Below are positions 58,210 to 64,000 of a stretch of DNA of 64,000 nucleotides, piece by piece. Source of the stretch: Sesamum alatum (lineage: Eukaryota > Streptophyta > Magnoliopsida > Lamiales > Pedaliaceae); assembly GCA_034509735.1 (NCBI GenBank), contig JACGWO010000012.1:10104367-10168366 (forward strand), in the 5' to 3' direction. How positions within the stretch are numbered: the first letter of the stretch is position 1; each line of letters begins with the position of its first letter. The translations under genes were made by a program, and so were the position numbers. The notes under the pieces were generated by a model that did not search any database, was not told the DNA's origin, and saw only the letters and a list, made by a program, of their open reading frames with translations.

Positions 58210-58485
58210 TCTTTCTCAAGTCTCTCAACAAACATCTTAGAGCATGGTAAGAATCAGAGAATACCCCGAAAAGCTTCGGAATGCTTTTCGAGAGCTCTCT
58301 GACTATAAGGTCCTTCTCCGATACAAGTTGCTGCAAACAAATTGATAGTCCGCTATAAGATAAGAAAACTCTTGCAAGATATATCTTCTATTAATCATTA
58401 AACACCAAACACCAAGCATCTCATCATCACTAAATTGACGGTGTTTCAACCAAAAGCTTCATCACGATCTCAATTTCCTCCCTGA
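58210..58485 (-). pseudogene. Possible exons of another captured gene
   Basis: The minus strand reads EEIEIVMKLLVETP (58485-58445) after an AG, and, after GCAG at 58331, QLVSEKDLIVRELSKSIPKL then FGVFSDSYHALRCLLRDLRK (58330 to about 58211). Composition and splice-like borders suggest true exons, but the two do not join in frame as I read them. I do not recognise the protein and cannot tie it to the TMEM135-like exons. Confidence 0.35.
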
Positions 58486-58555
58486 TCAGAAAAAATTAAA
58501 CTTCCACACTAGGATGCCAACCTTTATATCAAGGAGAGATGAATAGGACTTGACA

Positions 58556-59011
58556 GGGAAAATAACACTTTTCGTCCTATAATTTAGGGTATTCCCACTT
58601 TTATCGCATTGATTACGGGATTCTTACTTTTGGTTCCATAACTTTTAAAAAATAGCACTTTTGGTCCCATGCCACCTTTTCGTTAAATTTTTTAACGGAA
58701 AACACCACGTGCATAGCACAAGGCGATTATGGTCTTTACACTTTTGGTCCCATATGATATGAGATTCTCACTTTTGGTCTGATATGTTATGAAATTTTTA
58801 CTTTTGGTCCCATAACTTTCAAAAAGTAACACTTTTGATTCCATGCACTTAATGGTCACGTGGCACTGTTTGTTAAATATCTAACGGAAAGTGTCATGGG
58901 ATCGAAAGTGCTACTTTCTGAAAGTTACAGGATCAAAAGTGAGAATCCCGTATCCAATGGGACTAAAAGTGGAAAGGCTCTAAGTTATGGGATGAAAAAT
59001 GTTATTTCCTC
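58556..59011. mobile_element. Fold-back MITE, Mutator-like
   Basis: 456 bp. Left GGGAAAATAACACTTTTCGT, right (complement) GAGGAAATAACATTTTTCAT; pairing continues for about 50 bp and many CACTTTTGGTCCCAT words fill the middle. Flanks GGACTTGACA and GAACTTGAGA match at 8 of 10. Confidence 0.8.
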
Positions 59012-59119
59012 GAACTTGAGACGAGCAAGGTTTTAAAGGCGCAGAGAATTCCGATGCGAATGCGAATACCGTAAGAAATAATCATTGAAATGAAATAAAA
59101 CCGATTAACCAGAAACAAA

Positions 59120-59310
59120 TAGATACATACTTTGCTATTAGATCTTATGCTGATAGACTGATGCGGTGGTGCTAGCAAGCAAATAGCAGACTCGCGATCC
59201 AAAATTGCTAGAAAGTAGAAAGAGAAGAAGGCAGCCAACAGCGTGTTGAGAAGAAGGAAAGAGAAAAATAGAACAAAGAAGGAACTTCCCTGAATCGCTA
59301 AATTCTTCAT
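59120..59310 (-). pseudogene. Possible captured first exon, hydrophobic N-terminus
   Basis: The ATG at 59310 opens MKNLAIQGSSFFVLFFSFLL, a strongly hydrophobic start like a signal peptide or anchor. It continues to SIRSNSK, where a GTATGT donor-like site follows at about 59131. It shares orientation with the TMEM135-like exons to its left but need not belong to them. Not recognised. Confidence 0.3.
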
Positions 59311-59328
59311 ACCTTCAAGAGAGAATCA

Positions 59329-59628
59329 GGACAAAATGCTATTCTGATATCGTAGGATTAGAGCATTAATTGTTTTGGTACCATAATTTAAATAGGTGGC
59401 TGTTGTAGTCCAATAAAACACGTTTTTCAGTTCTTTTCGTCCCAAAATGTCATGCTTTTTTAGTTTTTTGTCCCAAAATGTCAAGTCCCATGTGCAAGGC
59501 ACGTGACATTTTGGAACCAAAAAAATTAAAAAACATATTTTGTGAAACTAAAACAACCACATAGCTAAGTTATGGTACCAAAATAAATAATACCCTAATC
59601 TTACGAGACCAAAAAAGTATTTTGCCTG
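59329..59628. mobile_element. 300-bp MITE, Mutator-like
   Basis: The left end GGACAAAATGCTATTCTGAT pairs with a right end whose complement is CAGGCAAAATACTTTTTTGG; further in, TAGGATTAGAGCATT pairs with TAAGATTAGGGTATT. A perfect GAGAATCA flanks both sides (59321-59328, 59629-59636). Confidence 0.85.
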
Positions 59629-59807
59629 GAGAATCACTGAATCGGCTGCTTCTAAATCGACAACACCAAGCAAAGTTGCTTCTCAAAAAAGAAAATGGAA
59701 AAATGTTCAATTTGGGAAACGGTGTTTTGAGTGTGGAGAGAGAGAAATTAGAGCATTTTGAGTAAGGAATGGATGAGAAATTAAAGTGGGGGTGGGGGAA
59801 CAATTAA

Positions 59808-60881
59808 GAGGGTGTTTGGCTAAGCTTTTTTAAAACATCTTATAGGCTCTTACATTTTATAAGATGTTTTAAAAGCTTATAAGATGTTGGATTTTATTCT
59901 AAAAATAAGTTCCTAAAGTGTTTGGGTAAAATAAGATATTAAAGCTTATAAGATATTTTCACATCTTATAAGATGTTAGGGTGTTTGGCATAATAAGGCC
60001 TTTTTATTGGTAAAATGACCAAAAAGGACATGATACTATTAGAATCAAATAAATTATTATTTTTGTTGACATATTTTGTATTTAAATATTTTTGAAATAA
60101 TTTCATAAATAGTATACATTAGTTTAACTTCAAATAAAAATTTATTATATAATTTTTCTTACAAAAATAAAAAAATGGCGGATTATGACCTAAATTTTGA
60201 ATAAAAATAATATATATGTACATTCATGCTAGTTGAATATTAATATAGATATATATGTTTTCTCTCTTGATGCAATTACTATTTCTAATTGTATAGCTTA
60301 TAATGTCTTGAATTTATATTTTTTCAGTAAATATAATATTATACCAATCTTATTTTTGTTTAGCTATAATAATTTATTATTTAATAATGAAGTATTTTCT
60401 CTTTATTAAATCCAAAAAAAATAATAATAAATTTTAAAATACTAGAGAGAGAGTATCTATATATGTGTGTGTGAGAGAGAGAAAGAGAGATAAAGAATAG
60501 TGTCTGTGTGTGTTTGTGTGTGTGGGGGGGGGGGTGAGAAAGAGAGTGTGTGTGTGTGTGAGAGAGAGAGAGTGTATGTCTGTGTGTGTGTGTGTGTTTG
60601 TGTGTATGTAGAGTGTGTATATGTAGAGAGAGTGTGTATGTGGTAATGAGGGTATATTTGTCATATAACATATTAATTTGATAGAACTTATAAGATGTTT
60701 TGAAAAAATTTAGAAATCTTAACTTTTTTTTATAAGAGCTGATAAGATCTAAAACATTTTATTTTGAAATCTTATAAGCTCTTTAACAAAAAAAATTGTC
60801 AAACAAAATTTTGGAGCTTATAAGCTCCCAAACATCTTATAAGATGTTTTGAGAAGGTTATAAGCTTAACCAAACACCCTC
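59808..60881. mobile_element. PIF/Harbinger-like (Tourist-type) element
   Basis: Left GAGGGTGTTTGGCTAAGC, right (complement) GAGGGTGTTTGGTTAAGC, flanked by TAA on both sides (59805-59807, 60882-60884), the usual PIF/Harbinger duplication. Both halves repeat ACATCTTATAAGATGTTTT, itself a palindrome. The core holds a GA/GT microsatellite (60440-60640). No transposase. Confidence 0.85.
60440..60645. repeat. (GA)n/(GT)n microsatellite
   Basis: Interrupted GAGAGA and GTGTGT runs, with a run of ten G at about 60523, inside the PIF/Harbinger-like element. Thr/His/Ser-rich frames on the minus strand come from it. Confidence 0.9.
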
Positions 60882-61359
60882 TAAGTCAGTGTTTAGTATC
60901 CAATAATAAACCATAAAAATGAAACTTATTTTTAGTATCTCAAAATTTTACATCAAGACGGAATTAGAGATAGAAAGTAAACATAAAGTTATATTCCAAA
61001 TTCAGTATATTTTTTGTCAGTACTACTCTTGGTAACGAAGTTTTCCTAAAAAAAAGAAAGAAAAAGAAAAAAAAATAAGAAGAGCAACCCACTTTAATTA
61101 ATTTTGGAGGCCAATTCGATTAATTTGAACTTGTTATATATAATTAGCTTGAAATTTTTTATTATTAGTAAAAATATTCTTAATAAAAGGTCATTTTATT
61201 TAGTTTGATTTTAATTAATTAAAATTTAAATATTTAAAATTTGTATCGATATAAAAATACAATGACACAATAAAAGTTTTTCAATTTAATTCATTATATT
61301 TTGTAATAAATTCTTTTTATTGCTAAAATTTATTTATTTTTGCAAAAATGTACAGCTAC

Positions 61360-61591
61360 AGCAACAAAAAATTTAGGAAGAATTTTCTAAATTTTCTATC
61401 AAAGCTAGCTACGAACTTTTGCGACATGAAAATTCCTTTCTAAATTTAGCAACGAAATATTTTGTTTTTAATGTTCATTTTGAAACTACAAAATCTTAAA
61501 ATCCTTATCCCTTGCTAAATTCATTGTTGATCACCAACAAAATTACTCTCGTTTCTAATTTTCATAACTATTTACATAATTTCTTGTAGTG
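61360..61591. mobile_element. Small CACTA-like terminus
   Basis: Ends TTTCTTGTAGTG at 61591 (complement CACTACAAGAAATTATG), preceded by TTTAGCAACGAAAT and TTGCTAAATTC words. It resembles the terminus at 27901. The other end was not located, so size and independence are uncertain. Confidence 0.4.
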
Positions 61592-61739
61592 CTAAATCTT
61601 CAATTAAACTCACAACTCACAAGTTAAAACCTCAACTATGTTCATGTAGATATTGTACGAGATTTGAATGTTTAACTCTTAATTTATGTGAATATTAATT
61701 ACTTCTTGTGTTATCATATTGTTCTATTACATTTTACAG

Positions 61740-61927
61740 AAATATTACACGTTGGATCCTAGGCTTAAAGTCCAAATCCGCAAGAGTTATAATTATAGGG
61801 TCGGAAAATGGATTAAGGAGGTGATGTTGCGAGGTAGGAACACCAATAAGAGAACTTGTTAGATGTCTGATCAAGTTTGGGCTGGGTTCCAGAAAGATTG
61901 TGAAAATGAATATAATCCCCCTTTTTA
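61740..61927 (+). pseudogene. TNP1/Transposase_24-like fragment
   Basis: After TTTTACAG the frame reads YYTLDPRLKVQIRKSYNYRV then GKWIKEVMLRGR, a stop, MSDQVWAGFQKDCENEYNPP and a final stop. The DPRLxxxIRKSYNYR and MSDQVWAGF words resemble plant En/Spm Transposase_24/TNP1-type proteins. It lies just inside the right subterminal repeats, the expected place for the second gene of a CACTA element. Confidence 0.55.
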
Positions 61928-62079
61928 AATATGTATGTTTTTAAAATTGAATACTTTTATTCTATGAATTGGAATATTAAATTGTCTTTATTATAAGTAT
62001 TTTTGCTTAAATATATTATCATATGAATTTATAAATTGTTAGAGTTAAATTAAATATATTTTTATTATTGAATATAAAT

Positions 62080-62684
62080 TATGAAATTGTCGCTGTAAAC
62101 GAAAATAATTTTATAATAGATTGTCGTTGCAATTATCGCGGTAAAATTTGCAATGAATTGTCGTTGCAATTGTTGTTGTAAACGAAAATTATTTTGCAAC
62201 AAATTGTAGTAAATTATGTCGTTGCAAATTTTACAGTGGAATGTCATTGAAAAAATTATTGCAATATTGCAACGACTTCTGTTGCAAATGTCGTTGCAAA
62301 TAAAATGATTGTAGTTAAATATTTCATTGTAGAATTTCCAACGGAATGACGTTGCAAACATTCCCTTGCAATATTGAAATGACTTTTCGTTGCAAATGTA
62401 GTTGCAAAAAAACCAATTTTGCAACAAATTGCCATCAACTTTGCCACGAATATACTATCACAAAGTCGTTGCAAAATATGAAAAGTCAACTTTTTAAATA
62501 ACGAATTTTGCAACAGATAAAAAATCTTGGCATGATTTTGCAACGGATAAAAAAAGGTCGCTATATAGCAGAGATACCCATAGCAACGGAAAATATTCCG
62601 TTGCAAAATACCGTGGCAAATCTGTTTTGGAACGAATTTTTTCGTTGCAAAAATCCATTGTTGTAGGTATACTTTTTTTTAGTG
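62080..62684. repeat. Right subterminal repeats and terminus of CACTA element C
   Basis: TTGCAACGA, CGTTGCAAAT and GCAACGGA words in both orientations, ending at TAGTG 62684. They match the left field at 49820-50460. Confidence 0.85.
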
Positions 62685-63267
62685 AAATAATGATTCTATT
62701 TATCCATAATTTTCTTTTATCACAAGAACTAGAACACATCCCTTGTCTTATTGAATTTTATACTTCATGTTGTCTTACATGGGCTTATTTATTTTATTAA
62801 TATTAAGAAATTAAAAAATAATAAAAATAATTATAATATATATTATATAACAACAATGGTAAAAGTCGAACTCTTTGAGTTCGACTTTACCAATTTTTTA
62901 TTTTTATTTTTTATAAAATTGTGAAGTCAAACTCCTTGAGTTCAACTTCTAATCATTGAGTATTTATAATTGAAGCTGTAAGTATAAAATGTTGGGTTAA
63001 TTGCAATTTTTGTTCTATATCTATATGCTCATAACATTTTAGTCCTTTAAGTAACTACGGTAACAAAATGGTCTTATATCTTTTAAATTTTTGTGAATTT
63101 GGTTCTCTGGTCACCAGAGTTTTACAATATCGCCGAAAGAGTGAAACATGCCTCTCACGTGATGGATTAAAATTGAGGCTTTTTCTGCTATTGATTAATA
63201 TATTCCAACGTGATAGCTGGAGTAAATTTGAAAAAAAAAAAAAAAGAAAAGAGAACTCACCGACGTA
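62685..63267. other. Noncoding spacer between two CACTA elements
   Basis: Holds two neighbouring hairpins (62863-62950) and a stretch from 62990 (GGGTTAATTGCAATTTTTGT...CATTTTAGTCC) that looks like one half of a Mutator-type MITE whose other half is not seen. No gene. Confidence 0.45.
62862..62952. repeat. Two related hairpins
   Basis: GGTAAAAGTCGAACTC, loop TTT, GAGTTCGACTTTACC (62863-62893). About 40 bp later AAGTCAAACTC, CTT, GAGTTCAACTT. The two share AAGTC(G/A)AACTC and look like diverged copies. Confidence 0.75.
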
Positions 63268-64000
63268 CACTACAAAAAAAATGCGGGAATTAGAACGGAT
63301 AGAACCGCCCGTTCCAACTACCATTTCAAATAGGAACAGTAAATGGAACTATTGTGGAACGGTAAACCGTTGATGACGTCACTGTCGAGGTAATTGTAAT
63401 ACAAATTAATAGAAACGGCATGACCATTCCTATTTATGTGCCAATACATGGGTGCTAATTTGTACACCTTTTACCGTTCCTAAAAAGGACCTGCTATATT
63501 TTGGTATTCAATTTGGAACACATGTGTGAAATTTGGAACGGTTACTCGACCGGGAACACTTACCGTTCCTATGTAGGTTCCAAACGCCGTGACTATTTGG
63601 ACCGGTCGCCTGACTGTTCCAATATGTAGTGCTAAATAAGAACCTTTTACGCCATGGGCAAAAATGTAATGCAACTACCGTTCCAAATTATGGGTATATA
63701 GAGAATGCAATGTTGTTACAATTACCGTTCCCAATTGTGCTCCCATTAGGAACGGCCTAGTTGCGTGTGCCTCATACCGTTCCTAATATGCCCTAACGGC
63801 TATATTACAATGGTAAGAACAGTGTTCCTATAACCGCGCCTGAGACCGTTCCTAAAGCTGGAACAACAACTATATTTCAACGACTAGTTTTGTGTTCCAA
63901 ATAATATTCCAATGCCCGTTCCAATATTTTCTATATATATGTCCCCCTTCTTTCTCATTGTTCTTATAATTACTCTTCAACTCATTTTGTTGTAACTCCC
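63268..64000. mobile_element. Start of CACTA element D, cut by the window end
   Basis: CACTACAAAAAAAATGCGGG at 63268 followed by dense CCGTTCC/GGAACGG repeats to the end of the window. The repeat word matches that of element B (right part) rather than elements A or C. No coding region is reached. Confidence 0.75.

Larger units (their letters stand above)
49802..62684. mobile_element. CACTA element C, 12.9 kb, with captured host exons
   Basis: Left end CACTACAAAAAAGT at 49802. Right end, as its complement, CACTAAAAAAAAGTAT at 62684. AAA flanks both sides (49799-49801, 62685-62687), the 3-bp duplication expected of CACTA. Both ends carry dense GTTGCAA/TTGCAACG repeats (49830-50460, 62080-62660). 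Inside are a broken Transpos_assoc segment, an 84-bp satellite, an 87-bp tandem array, three TMEM135-like exons in antisense, a TNP1-like fragment and several later insertions. The catalytic transposase core was not found, so it is non-autonomous. Confidence 0.85.

Noticed and set aside
60381..60671. Thr/His/Ser-rich frames
   Set aside because: Translation of a GT/GA microsatellite.

Overview
This is an AT-rich stretch of plant nuclear DNA, almost certainly from a eudicot. It consists almost entirely of transposable elements nested in one another. I found no intact host gene, no tRNA or rRNA gene and no CRISPR array. The plant assignment rests on plant-specific element lineages: Athila-like and Tat-like Ty3/gypsy, Ty1/copia with an initiator-Met PBS, CACTA elements with Transpos_assoc, DUF4216 and TNP1-type domains, and PIF/Harbinger, hAT-like and Mutator-like small elements. 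It also rests on a broken copy of a plant TMEM135-like gene. The species cannot be named from the sequence.

Layout. (1) 785-9460: a decayed CACTA transposase (DUF4216 tail) is split by a complete Athila-like element (1442-8823, TSD TCTTT). That element carries gag and protease but no recognisable RT or integrase. (2) 9461-13623: unannotatable AT-rich DNA with one fold-back MITE and an 83-bp tandem duplication. (3) 13624-26327: one or two CACTA elements with distinct subterminal repeats. They hold a minus-strand TNP1-like pseudogene, a plus-strand DUF4216 relic, a long-TIR element whose arms contain a second copy of the terminus, and a truncated minus-strand Athila-like fragment. (4) 27770 to about 48640: a minus-strand Tat-lineage Ty3/gypsy element (gag, PR, RT, RNase H, INT, plus an oppositely oriented extra ORF). 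Its RNase H region is split by a minus-strand Ty1/copia element at 32830-44741 (TSD TTGTA). The 5' LTR of that copia element has been rebuilt into a palindrome of about 1.75 kb per arm. (5) 49802-62684: a 12.9-kb CACTA element with matching termini and AAA flanks. It holds a broken transposase start, an 84-bp satellite, an 87-bp tandem array, three exons of a TMEM135-like gene in antisense, and at least six smaller elements, one inserted inside a TMEM135-like exon. (6) 63268-64000: the start of another CACTA element that runs off the window.

No element looks able to move by itself: every pol or transposase region seen has stop codons, frameshifts or missing domains. The copia element is the best preserved, with an intact gag and only three nonsense codons before its RNase H decays. 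The relative order of events can be read from the nesting: CACTA before Athila on the left; Tat before copia in the middle; CACTA gene capture before the hAT-like insertion on the right.
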